Of a DNA stretch of 64,000 bases, positions 43,045 to 54,055 are shown in pieces; position 1 is the first letter of the stretch, and each line of letters starts with the position of its first letter. The notes under the pieces were generated by a model that saw only the letters and a program-made list of their open reading frames with translations, was not told where the DNA came from and searched no databases. Made by a program: the position numbers and the translations under genes. The stretch comes from Hirudo medicinalis (taxonomy: Eukaryota > Annelida > Clitellata > Hirudinida > Hirudinidae), in NCBI GenBank assembly GCA_011800805.1, contig MPNW01000176.1, forward strand, positions 100,284 to 164,283, given 5' to 3'.

Positions 43045-43630
43045 TCTTCATTCTCTTCGTTCCATATTTCTATCAATTTGGCATGGCTTGTAAGAGATCC
43101 GCCGCTTTTCCTTGGAGCACCATGATCAGCTCGGTTGCCTTTTCTTCTTCGTTCCATTTGTTGTGGCTTGCAGCGGTTTCGAACGGATTCTTGAATATTG
43201 CCCATGGTACTAGTCCAACGAATATTGGTAGTTTCAACTTCCTCACTTTTCCACCAGTTTTACTCCTGCTGTGTTTCCCTGTAAATCATGTTTGATTCGT
43301 TCTATTTCCTCTAATTATTGTCTTCTTAAAAAATTTATTTATGCTTTTAAGCTCTTCATCTCTGAATCTATATCAGTCGTTTAGCTGCCCATGTCAATAA
43401 CAACTTCTTCTCGCAGACTCTTCACGTTTCATTAAAGTAAAAGGTCTGCTATTTGTTTGCATCGATTTCTACTTTTTGCATCTTTTATCTACTTCATGGC
43501 CATTCTCAATTATCCGTGATTCGAGGCGTTCCCGCAGCTCTTTATTCGTTTTGTGTTCAAATTCTTTGAGTTCTCTTCTTAATTCCGCATGATTCAAAAC
43601 ATCATGTAACTTGCTTATTATGGCAATTCC
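43045..43630 (-). pseudogene. Gypsy-type gag relic
   Basis: The minus strand reads LHDVLNHAELRRELKEFEHK (a coiled-coil-like N-terminal part) and, after several stops, VRKLKLPIFVG, FETAASHNKWNEEEKATEL and MVLQGKAADLLQAMP. The last three match the retrotransposon gag capsid pattern (P-x-F-x-G...W...F...A...W....K...L...L-x-G-x-A). Stop codons in the middle show it is inactive. Confidence 0.65.
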
Positions 43631-43637
43631 CTTGCTT

Positions 43638-43655
43638 GAGTCCCACTCCTGACCA
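43638..43655 (-). promoter_or_regulatory. Putative primer-binding site of the gypsy element
   Basis: 18 bases starting one base inside the LTR end. The complement ends in CCA and reads like the T-arm and acceptor strand of a tRNA, most like tRNA-Leu. Confidence 0.55.
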
Positions 43656-43986
43656 GTGTTATAAACGACGGAAACGATAGAAAAAGAAGAATGAAATTAA
43701 ACAAGTATCGTCGGTCAAACGTCTTCCACGATTCCATTTTAATCAGGCCTCCATTCGACAGGCGGGAAGAGTTCGAGACGAAACTGAAAAACAAGGAGGA
43801 TCCAATTGTTCATAAGGGTTTTATACTCTGGCTTTTTGGACTCAATACACGTTTTGATTAGACTTATGATTCAAATGTGCAACAAAAATATTTAAAACAT
43901 TACAAATTGATTCTTTAAAAACCAATAACAATAGATTCCTAAAAGGTTTTAAAGTTGTTTTCTACAATGAACCATTGAATACAACA

Positions 43987-44816
43987 ATTATTTAAATTTT
44001 CCTTTCATCGGAACTTTTATATTTTTTAAATTAAGAAAACAGCGTGTGGTCATTTCGAATGTCATTTGAATTGATTAAATGCTAAATTTTTTTTCACAAA
44101 TCCAAACCGCGTAAGAAACCGCCTCGTTGTGGTTGTAGTTTATGCTTTTAAGCAATTAAGATTTGACGTCCATTACATAACTAGCTGATTAGGACGGTGC
44201 TTCTGCAAATGGGTTCGAAAATTGTCTCAAGTGTCGAAGTGATTTCATTCCAATGATTCCCATCTCCTTAAATTTTATTGCAAAGATTTTAAATTGTTTG
44301 TGGATTTATATTTGTTATTAGTTTTAATTCTTCTTTCCACTCCTACAGAGAAGAGGTTTCTTAGTTTTAGATATTTTCGTCTGAGAATATCCCGAAATAC
44401 CAGCATCGAAACCAAAAGCCCGTTTAAAATCTACAAGCTAATATTCCTTTGTTAAACATTTTCTGACACAAATGAATGAAATCATTTTTTTTCGTCATAA
44501 CCATTCAAATTTACAGAATTAGCCTCAGTTTAATCGATTTCAGCCTGTAATATTTCTGTAATATTCAGAAAGTAGCTTTGTTGAAAAAAGGCTTCACACA
44601 TGAAACTGTTATCCTGATATCCATCAGAAACAGAAAGTTAACTCAGAAACACACATAATTTAAATAGATGATTTCATTCATTCTCTTTGACAAGGCAAGA
44701 TTTGGCGATGATGACATCAGATGGATCACCTGTTTTAAAAAGTTTTACAGTAAAGTAATTTTTGATAATCATGATTTAGATTCTTGATGCACAATAAATA
44801 AACATTTGTAAATAAT
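43987..44816. other. AT-rich intergenic, nothing recognised
   Basis: No coding or repeat signal found between the gypsy LTR and the 3' end of gene 3. Confidence 0.45.
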
Positions 44817-46634
44817 TTAGCAAAAGGGTAATTTTCTGTTGCTTAAATTTAACTCGCCTTTATCCAGAGGCACGGCTTTTGTTTCGTAAATTGTTGGGAC
44901 CTGGAAAATGACTCAGATTAATGTTGGTGAAGTTATAAATATAATTATGTCACTTAACATGGCTCTAAGATTCTACACGTTAGTGTTTATCTTAGCAATA
45001 TTGACAAAATGTTATTTCATAGATAATCAATTGCAGTATTTTTCCTAAGTAAATATCAAAACAAAGTCTTTAAAGGTGACCATCACTGAATCAGGAGTCA
45101 TGAGAAGAGAGGAAAATTATCCATCACCTTCTTTCTCAGGAACTCTCAAACTTTAGCTATAAACCTATCCAGGACATCATTCATCTTTCAATTGAATTAA
45201 TAAAGGTCGACATTTCAGTTACTAAAAGAATCTCTACCCAAGATGTTTGTCTCACGTCGTTGGTGTCGTCACAGTGAATAATGATGTATCAGTTGCAATT
45301 AACTTCATTTTTATTAAAATTTAACTTGTATAAAATTGACTGAAATTAACTCACCTCAAATTCGTCGTTGCAACAATCACAAACAAATTTGCAGCAGAAA
45401 GCTGACGTCACGATTGCAATTATGGTTTCGATGGCACTCAAAATCACAATGGGGGGCACAAAAACTGTCTAAATGGAAATATAAAAAAAAACTAAAACGT
45501 AATTGTTTTATATTCGTTAGACTAATAATGGATTCTGTCTTTATTGTTAATACAGGTAGCCAAGGAATCATTTTCTCCCCCTGAGCTTTCAATGTTAACA
45601 GATTAAACCACATTGATCACTTTTGATTTTCACAATTGATATTCTGCATTCTCTTAAACCAAGCCAAAATTGAATACACTAACAGGTCCCTATTACTAAC
45701 AAAAATATCAATTTATCATTATTTCTAGATTCTGAAAAATGGGTTATGGTAAGGGATTGGGCCAAAATTTGATCACACATCTTATATCATCTAGGAATAA
45801 ACTGGACACCTTATTTTCCTGCTCTGACTGTAGCTTAGGCTATGCTTCAGGATTTAAGTGATTTAATTTAACTGATATTGAACTAATATTGAAATCATTT
45901 ATTGCTTCCCCTCTTAAATTCCTAGTTCTAGGTAATAATAAAAGGATTTATATAAGTTTTTAATGAACAAATGACGAACAAATTTGTATCATAAATGTAA
46001 TGCAATTTTAAAAGTAACAAAGAATATCAAAAATTATTCAATTTATATTCACCGATGTCGTTTTTTTGGTGAAAACTTCAACTGTTTCAGTTAATCCGAA
46101 GATGATTGGAACAGCAGTAAAAACAGCAGATATAATGTTCATCACCATGGTGACTATAATCTGATAAGAAAATGTTATATAGTCATGTGATGTTATACAA
46201 TTTTCTGAATATATCACATTTTTTTACCAAGCATTTGTTAATTTTCAACTTTGATGAACAGCATCCCACGCTGCCAGAAACGCAGAACTGTTAACAATAT
46301 TTTAACAGTGATTAACTTAATAGGTTAATTATTAATTAATTAACAATTAATTACAATTAATACAATTAATTATGATAAATATGATTTTTTTAAATAAAAT
46401 CTTTCTAACCATCACTCCAGCTTGAATTCCATAACCAAATTTGCAAACTTCAACGAAGCAATATTCGTCCAATCCCATCGCCAAAGACATCAATGCAATG
46501 CACAAACATCCAATTACGATTTGAGTGATTGACAAACAGAAGACAACTTTAGCTTTGAATTCTCTCATTTTCCTTCCAAGACCAAAATTGTCAACAGGAA
46601 CAGTTGTCGGTAAGTTGTTTGTTGAGGATTCCAT
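44817..46634 (-). CDS. CD20/MS4A-like four-transmembrane protein, gene 3 (subfamily B, inverted)
   Basis: Minus strand, five exons in transcript order: 46634-46410, 46287-46228, 46160-46053, 45468-45355, 44900-44817. That gives 196 residues in phase, all GT-AG. I chose the ATG at 46634 (MESSTNN) over 46703 because genes 4 and 5 start MEASTN and MDSSTN. Span 1 contains LSITQIVIGCLCIALMSLAM and span 2 FGYGIQAGVM then FCVSGSVGCCSSK. Span 3 has TMVMNIISAVF, and span 4 leads into SAFCCKFVCDCC. The last exon (VPTIYETKAVPLDKG, ending LPFC) is shorter than in the siblings and replaces both the 64-nt exon and the terminal exon. It is therefore less certain and could be an alternative or decayed 3' end. 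This is the only member on the minus strand. Confidence 0.7.
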
Positions 46635-46703
46635 CCTATTAACAATTGCGTCCAAAGGCCAACTCTCAAAACCTCGTGTTTTGACATGAAACTCGTTGAA
46701 CAT

Positions 46704-47296
46704 TCATATTTTTATTCAGTTTTTGCCTGATAATCTTTTGGTTAAACAGGACATGATTAGGACATCATCAATAGGAAGCACCTTCCTTTGATTTTCGTGA
46801 ATGATACTTCGTCATATCCTGTTGCGCGATAAGAATTTAATGACGATCTGTTAGTGATCGATAATGTCGCGAGCAATTCTTTTATTTTTTGATCATTTAT
46901 ATTTTAAGAATTTGCACGTGTTTTTATTCTTAAAGATGATTTTTAATCGAGTTTTATCATGTTTATGGAGGTTTGTGGCAATCTTCACAATCGTTTTCGA
47001 AGATTAGCTCTGTTCTCGCGCCTCAAGCAGCATCCTTGTGAATGAGATCAAAAAATTGTTCTTTCGAATGGTATAGAAGCCGACAATATCCAACAACAAG
47101 TTGTATTTATTTATCTAAGCAAGGTTTTTAAGTGCATTGTCTTCCAAAACAAGATCTGAAGGCAATCAGCAATCAATCCCGATCAAATCAATTTAGACAC
47201 ATAAGCCAATTCGATAAAATAACCATCAAAAGAATCATAAATTTTGAGATTAGATTAAATTGGGGAAACCGTCTTAAGCAATGATCTATCTCCATA
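46704..47296. other. Intergenic between gene 3 and gypsy fragment
   Basis: Would contain the promoter of gene 3 on the minus strand. No specific element identified. Confidence 0.4.
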
Positions 47297-48241
47297 GTGC
47301 ACGTCCTTATCACGATGAAGTTCATCGAATATGACGAGCGGAGTGAGATCGACGACTGCATGGTTGAAAGATCCAACAGAACCATGGAACATCACTTATC
47401 AAAAAGGGTAAGCAAACGTCAAGACGATTGGGATAGGTGTCTACTTTTTCTATTGGCGTATCGAGGAGCCATTCACAGTAGACCTGGAGTCACCCCCGCA
47501 AAAATAACACTCCTAAGAGATTCGACTGCCTGCTGAAAAGCCTCTGGAAAGCCAGAGGAAGCAAAACAAACAGTATCCAGCTACTTATCAAAACTTGAGG
47601 AGAAAATGGCAGTCCTACACACATCGCACTGCACGATAGAATATTGGCACCAACAGTGATCGAGCCAAAGCACGGCACGACTGACAAGCTAATGATGTAA
47701 GTTTTAGGGGAGGAGACCAAGTGTGCCTCTACAATCCTCAACGCAAAAGAGGCAAATAGACTGGGAAGGATATCACATATCACATCAAGAAAATAGCTAC
47801 TTAATATATCGAACACCAACGGGACCAAATGTTAAGATGAAAGTTGTATACACCAATGAAATACAACGGAGAAAATGAGGATCCTGTTCAGGACGAATTG
47901 ATCTAGGAAGGGGGAAATGTTGTATTTAGCAAAATAATTTACTTTTCTATTCATTTAATTTCGCATAATTGTAGTAATTAATTAGAATTATTATTCAGCA
48001 TCTTTTTGCGCCTCTGCGTCAACAGATAATACTGCACAAATAATCCCGAGATTCACTAAGCACAGACATTCATTCTTGTTCAGTAAATAATCTACACGGA
48101 AGATTATTACGCAATAAATAGTTACGAGGGATATCCGTAAGCTTGATATCAACAGATAACAACACCCGTTTGTGAACCGAATAATTACTGAATGTAACTA
48201 ATTACAAACTCGGCATCTGTTGAGCCTCGTCGTTTACAACA
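47297..48241 (+). mobile_element. Ty3/gypsy-like element, 3' part (integrase end, PPT, 3' LTR)
   Basis: Plus orientation. An integrase C-terminal fragment (47297-47540 and beyond) is followed by a purine-rich tract AGGAAGGGGGAAA (47905-47917) and a 324-bp LTR (47918-48241) with inverted termini TGTTGTA...TACAACA. The upstream portion of the element is missing. The LTR differs internally from those at 26.7, 33.9 and 43.7 kb, so it is a separate family, but its last bases, CCTCGTCGTTTACAACA, follow the same pattern. Confidence 0.75.
47330..47910 (+). pseudogene. Gypsy integrase C-terminal relic
   Basis: The plus frame reads DDCMVERSNRTMEHHLSKRV, then DDWDRCLLFLLAYRGAIHS and GVTPAKI. This is the E-containing end of the integrase core: V-E-R-x-N-R-T carries the last catalytic Glu, followed by the W-D...L-x-x-x-x-x-A-Y-R and T-P-A motifs. 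Past 47536 the sequence continues through stops and frameshifts to basic, tail-like sequence before the polypurine tract. Confidence 0.75.
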
Positions 48242-48492
48242 GTATCAATCGCGGAGTGTTAAAATTGACTAAAACCCAATAAATATTCCAAACCAAATTA
48301 TTGTGCTGTTACATCACTGTTGAAAAATATGCTCTCAGATCTCGCGACGCAGAAAGGAGATGCACAAACATCGAATGTTTGATTGTCAGTGCTTTCAGCT
48401 GCTTCCAAAACAGCAGGCCCAGTGAGTAATTACTTATCTCTAGCTAGAGATGAGCCTTTAGAAGCAGTAGTTGTGAGAATGACATTGACAAC

Positions 48493-50738
48493 ATGGAAGC
48501 CTCAACAAACTTTCCGGCAAATGTTCCAATTCCAGTTCAATTGTTTGGTCGTGAAAAGAAAATGAAAGAATTCAAAGCTAAAGTCGTCCTCGGTTTGTCA
48601 ATCACTCAAATCGTAATTGGATGTTTGTGCATTTTACTGATGTCTTTGGCGATGGGATTGGATGATTCATGCTTTCGTAGGCCCTGTTTAATAGGTTATG
48701 GCATTCAAGCTGGAGTGTTGGTTAGATGTCTTTTATTTTTGATTTGTTAACATTTTAATTATTTAAATTTTGTATTTTTGTATTTAGCCGATTTTTTGAG
48801 TGCCTTATGTATCTGAATGGGATGTGAAGGCACTTTTTAATTTATATAGCGCCCCTACCCGAGGGCGCTCCCTGGCGGTGCAGACTGAGTCGCGAACACG
48901 ACACATTACGACCGTTGCTATTACGACCGCATGCAGGAACGCAACCCATTCTGCTAACCTGCACGCCAATGTAATTAAATGTAAATCTAATTGATGTAAA
49001 TATATTTTAATACTTCTACAGTATTGCATTTCTGGTATTCTGGGATGCTGTTCATCAAGATTCAAAACTAACAAATGTTTGGTGAGATCATGGTTGGACA
49101 TTTTGCCATTAATTGAAAAAGCATTGAATAATATTAACAAATGGATAATAATAATAAATATTAATATGTGGATAATAATTTATATTACAAATTGGATAAT
49201 AAGAATGCGCCGTAAATGTGTTTAATATTCTCAATAATTTGTTGACTTTCCTTTGTAATAATCGCCTTATTACACAAAAGCTGAAAACAAATCACAGTGA
49301 ACGTAAATCAGTGCAAATGGTTTTCAAAAAACCTATTTGACTTCAATGCTGTTTTCGTAATTGATTGAAATTTGTTCGACGTAATCCTAATTAATATATT
49401 TATATTCTAATTACAACAAGTTTGTTACATTAAACGAATTAGCAATTAAATATTAACTTATTATTATATTTTTAGATTATATCCGTCATGGTGATGAATA
49501 TTTTATCGGCTGCCTTTGGTATCATCCCGTTAGTCTTTGCACCCATTGACATCAGTTATAGAACAAACATTATGGTAAATAGTTTACATTTTAAAAATAA
49601 CTCAATTTTAGTCTTTGAAATAATTTAACAATTAATTATTACAAATTATTATATTGAATAAATATTACTTCGGACATTATTTTACTTTGGCGTAAATATA
49701 ACATGTATTACAATTTAATATTTAATATAATTATAACTCGCTTGATAATAAAACTGCAAAGAATATTTAATGTATAGCAATCATAAGTTTTCAAGGAATA
49801 GTTAGGTAATATTTGACATGCCGGTAAATAAGCATTTCAAGATCTCAGGTTTGAATAATTTGTGAGCTAAATTTGAGGATGATAGACGTGAGGTCTTGAA
49901 GCACTTGAAACCTCTGTAAGACAAACTCACATGAGTGCGCAAACACATAACAAGCGTAAAGACGAATAAAGGAATAAAAACATTTGATCGAAACAACTAA
50001 AACTCTTGACATTACTTCATTATTAATTTAATGAAAATGTTGGAAAACTGTAAAGCAATAGATAATGTAACGACGATGTCAATATTTAATATTGTTGGGT
50101 AAACTTTTAAAACACAATAATAATTTAAACATTTGAACAGAGTTTGTTTGCAGTGTTTCTTTTGATACTGGCAGTTGTGGAAACTGTAATTGCCATCGTC
50201 ACCTCAGCATTTTGTTGCAAATTCGTGTGCGGATGTTGCAGTAATGAATCTTTCGTAAGTTAAATTCACATTCCATCAATTTTCGAAATTTAAAGACAAA
50301 TAGTATCATTTAATAGTTTAATAAAATTTATGTTGCGGTCGTATTCAACTGCCTAAGTTCAATTTCATTAAATCAGATACAAAACAATGCAAATAAGCCA
50401 TATTACAAGCTGCGTTCAAAATTATTTCTATTTCTAGTACCCCAGCTATGCTTTCTATGACACGAAAACTCAGCAATTTGTATTTTTGCCCGGAAGTCAT
50501 GGTGAGTGTTGATCGTTATTACTAATGTGTGATCAAATGTTATCAATCGTTAGGATGAATAAAATTAATCTCACCTGCCTTTTGATCATCGGCTTTTAAA
50601 ACAGGAATGCCACCTTCTGGAGTTTCATCTCTTTCACAGAACCCTGATTGGTTTAACCCAATGTCATCACCTCCATCTGATAAAGATCCCATAACTGAGG
50701 GCGAAATCTCCGGATTTGAATACTCACGAATTAAGTGA
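48493..50738 (+). CDS. CD20/MS4A-like four-transmembrane protein, gene 4 (subfamily B)
   Basis: Six exons: 48493-48720, 49022-49081, 49476-49574, 50141-50254, 50438-50501, 50605-50738, in phase, giving 232 residues. Spans at about residues 33-53 (LGLSITQIVIGCLCILLMSL), 70-88 (GYGIQAGVL, then YCISGILGCCSS), 97-118 (SVMVMNILSAAFGIIPLVF) and 131-153 (VFLLILAVVETVIAIVTSAF). A cysteine-rich stretch CCKFVCGCC follows span 4. The tail has YPSYAFYDTKTQQFVFLPG, possibly a tyrosine-based sorting or adaptor motif, then a Ser/Pro-rich acidic end with SLSQNPDWFNP and GFEYSRIK. A SINE sits in intron 1, antisense. A plus-strand ATG in another frame at 48383 is not used. Confidence 0.83.
48786..48968 (-). 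repeat. tRNA-derived SINE, copy 1
   Basis: Minus orientation. Pol III A box TAGCAGAATGG and B box GTTCGCGAC near the 5' end, then a body with GGGAGCGCCC, GGGGCGCTATATAAAT and a 3' part shared with the copy at 61040-61233. Located in intron 1 of CD20-like gene 4. Confidence 0.8.
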
Positions 50739-51475
50739 AACAACGATTTGTAAAACTATCGAGAGAAATATGGAATGTTCCTCATAATTTGGAAATAATG
50801 GATTTTTAAAGGTGTTTTTACTATTAAATATAATTGCTGAGATCTTTTGAGCGCCGTTTACAAACTAAAATCTGATTTTGATCGTGTTACGTAATTTCTG
50901 TGAATGTTTGTTTTCATAATCGAGAAGGACACAAATAAAAATAAAGTCTAAAATCGTGAACAGAAATTAAATAATTTGTTATTATTGTATTTTAAGTTTT
51001 AATTAGAATTAGGAAGAGAAAACAATCAAAGGCAGGAAAACCAGAAAGGAGAACCAAAACGCAAAAACAACTGAAATAAGGATGCAGTTTTTCAAGTTAA
51101 AAACGTTCAAATAAACAAAATTTTAAAAAAAGTTCAGAAAAAGTTTTGTGGTGAGCCTTAAGAAGGACAACAGAGGATCCTTTGTCGGCAAAAATGTGCC
51201 CATTCAAATCCTCTTTTCTGAAATGGTTACCAATTCATTATTTCCGTGTTTTTCTTTGAATGAGAGAAGCCATTCATGTCATTATTATTAACAAATTAAT
51301 TGTGCTAACTATTTGTTAATAACGGGCAATTTCATTGTAAATAATAAGAAAAAATATAGTAATAATCGAAGGTTGGAGTAGGAGGCCATTTTACAAGGTC
51401 AAATAATTAAATCCAATCTGAAAGTTAACAAGTTTCAAAAAAAGAAATTTGAAAACGTCAAGTTGAACTAAATAA
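50739..51475. other. Gene 4 to gene 5 spacer
   Basis: AT-rich. AATAAAAATAAAG near 50933 is a possible polyadenylation signal for gene 4. Nothing else recognised. Confidence 0.45.
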
Positions 51476-51602
51476 CCATCATGTATCATCATGTAACCAT
51501 CATGTAATCATCTTGTATCATCATGTATCATCATGTAACCACCTTGTAACCATCATGTATCATTATGTAACTATCATGTATCATTATGTAATCATCATCT
51601 AT
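51476..51602. repeat. ATCATGTAACC/ATCATGTATC tandem repeat
   Basis: About ten imperfect 10-12-bp units of ATCATGTATC and ATCATGTAACC type, about 310 bp upstream of gene 5. Confidence 0.85.
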
Positions 51603-51915
51603 AGGAAGCTAAACAAGATAACATGCAAGTTTTTGTCTGTAACAATGATTAACAAAGTCCTCAGTTAACGATGATATCATCAACTTATTTTTTAAATTAC
51701 CGATGATGATTTAATAAGTCCTTTTATCTTCAAATGGTTTAAAATGAGTTTAAAATTTTAGTCGAGGAAGCAACCACCTTTCAAATCTGTTCGTCACAAC
51801 ATCCTGTACAAAAGGGCAAGAGATGTAAATTCATTTAATTGTTTTCAGCTGCCGGAGAAATGTGACAGAATGCTTATAATAGCCCGTCCCATAAAGAGTT
51901 GCTTTTGTGTACAAC

Positions 51916-54055
51916 ATGGATTCATCAACAAATCTTCCCACTCCTGTTCGTATTGTTAAAATGAGGGAATACAAGTACAAAGCTGTACTCGGTTTGTCAA
52001 TCACTCAAATCATAATTGGATGTTTGTGCATTTTATTGATGTCTTTGGCGATGGGATTGGATGATTCATGTTATCTTAGCACCTGTTCATTGGGTTATGG
52101 GTTTCAAGCTGGAGTGTTGGTTAGATCTTTGTTTTAAATATTTCATCGAAATTATTTTAATGTAATTAATCAAATTACAATTTCAATTCAATAATTACAA
52201 TGTTACTGATCAAGTATATTTATCAATAAATGAAAAATAATTAATTCTGTTTTGGTTAGTTCTTAGTAAAATTTAATTTTATTGCAAGATTATCTTGTTA
52301 TTGTTGGTAAAATATACTTTAAATTGTTATTGATAAAGTAGATTTTAATGACAAGATATATTTTAATGGTAAGACGTGCTGCTATCATTATTACAACCAC
52401 ATTCTTTCTTCAGTATTGCATTTCTGGCACTCTGGGATGTTGTTCGTCAAAGTTTAGAACCAACAAATGCTTGGTGAAAATATTTTGGACTTGTGAATAA
52501 ATTTTCTTCAGCTAAACCCAATTCTAACAACTTATTATTTTTATACTCTGCAATCATTGTTTTATCTGAAATATTAGCTTAACACTTTATTTGACTTCAA
52601 AAGCAATAAATAATCTCCATGTTTTGTAATTTATGCTTAGGAATCAAGCAGGGTGCTAAATGAATCATTTTCATGATATGCAATTTTCGTCTGCCATAGC
52701 AATACTTAGACAATGTACTTTATGATCCAACTTATCACAATAATACATCTGAATATTTCGCGAATATGTTATACATTTGCAGATCACAGCATTCTTGGTG
52801 ATGAATATTATTTCTGCCGCTTTTGCCGTGGTCCCTTTAACGCTTGGGTTTTGGAACATATTGGAAACGATCATGAGACCAGGATATACGGTTAAGTTTC
52901 AGTATTATTGGTTTATATAATTGGTTTACTTAATTTCGAATGTTAGTATTGTTGTACAAATAATACATAAGCTGATGAAATTTAAGATTAATGAAGGCGA
53001 ATCATAACGGAATAGATGAAAAACAATTTCTTCTCAACTCAACAGATTGTTTTTATAATTCCCATCATGATTCTGAGCGTCATCGAAAGCATAATTGCCA
53101 TCATCACTTCGGCTTTCTGCTGCAAGTTCCTCTGTGAATGTTGCAACTATGAATCTGTTGTGAGTCAAATTCGGTCAATTTAGTTGAATTTAATTAATAA
53201 CAAATTCTATTAACAAACGAATTCTAACCTGTTAATATACGAATTTTAACCTATTAATAATAAATGAATTTTAATCTATTGATAAATGAATAACATTCCC
53301 GTTGACAAATAGTCTGTTCTGTAATTATCCTGATGTCGGAAAGTGGTTCACTTGCTCGTTTACGAATTGAAGAAGATACCGTTCAAATGTGAATGATATG
53401 GAATAACAAGCATGACATGTTTCTGGCAATTTCAATGAATTACAGGATTACAGATTTTATTAACAAATAAATTGTTATTTTTAAATTGTATTTTTAAAAT
53501 AATAATAATGAAAATAATGATGCTACTAATTTATATTCTTACAACTACAGGATCATCTCGAATGAGATCAATCTTCGTTGCATCAGTATTTTATTTCGTT
53601 TCCCAGTTTTCCAGTCAAGCCTTTTATGATGCAAAAAGCCAGCAATTTGTGCCGGGAACTTTAAATCAAGGTAATTGCTTTGCGCATGCTATCAGTTGTT
53701 ACGATTACGTAATCCCATTTCATATCAAAATATTTAATAACTTTAATTTTAATGTCCAACTAAATTTATATTTACAACTGTCAGTAAGGATCACATATAT
53801 TGAGCCTCGTCGTTTATTGCAATATAACAATTATAAACTTAATCAATAAAAACTTAATTACAAAAGTTAATTAACTTTGTTCGGGTAGTCATAACCACGC
53901 ATTCATTCATCATGGATTACTCTTTAAAAGCAGATTCGATGTCCTGGTCTCCACAAAATCCTGATTGGTCCAATCAAGCATCATCAGTTCCTCCTGATTA
54001 TGATCCACCGAAAGGAGGAACAGTTTCCGAGTTCAAATATAAAACATTTAAGTGA
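51916..54055 (+). CDS. CD20/MS4A-like four-transmembrane protein, gene 5 (subfamily B)
   Basis: Six exons: 51916-52119, 52414-52473, 52783-52890, 53046-53159, 53607-53670, 53934-54055, in phase, giving 223 residues. The start ATG (MDSSTN) aligns with genes 3 and 4. Span 1 is LGLSITQIIIGCLCILLMSL, nearly identical to gene 4. Span 2 has GYGFQAGVL then YCISGTLGCCSSK, span 3 FLVMNIISAAFAVVPLTLGF, and span 4 IMILSVIESIIAIITSAF followed by CCKFLCECC. The tail has FSSQAFYDAKSQQFVPG and ends with a Pro/Asp-rich segment (NPDWSNQASSVPPDYDPP), parallel to NPDWFNP in gene 4. The N-terminus is about eight residues shorter than gene 4. An LTR relic lies in intron 5. AATAAATTTC at 54153 is a possible polyadenylation signal. 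Confidence 0.82.
53740..53823 (+). mobile_element. LTR relic, 3' end only
   Basis: TTGAGCCTCGTCGTTTA at 53800-53816 is shared with the end of the LTR at 47918-48241. Upstream similarity is weak. Probably a decayed LTR in intron 5 of gene 5. Confidence 0.45.

Larger units (their letters stand above)
43033..43986 (-). mobile_element. Ty3/gypsy-like element, 5' part (LTR, primer site, gag)
   Basis: Minus orientation. A putative 5' LTR at 43657-43986 (about 330 bp) starts TGTTGTATTCAATGG and ends CGTCGTTTATAACA, with a TATAAAA box inside. One base later comes a primer-binding site, TGGTCAGGAGTGGGACTC (43638-43655), complementary to a tRNA end in CCA and resembling tRNA-Leu. Gag follows. The element stops at about 43033 against the CD20-like relic exon, so its pol and 3' LTR are absent. 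Confidence 0.7.

Noticed and set aside
43033..48241. One inversion splitting a single gypsy element and flipping gene 3
   Set aside because: The minus-oriented 5' half at 43 kb and plus-oriented 3' half at 47-48 kb would fit a break inside one element, but their LTR bodies do not match (only the terminal bases do), so they belong to different families.
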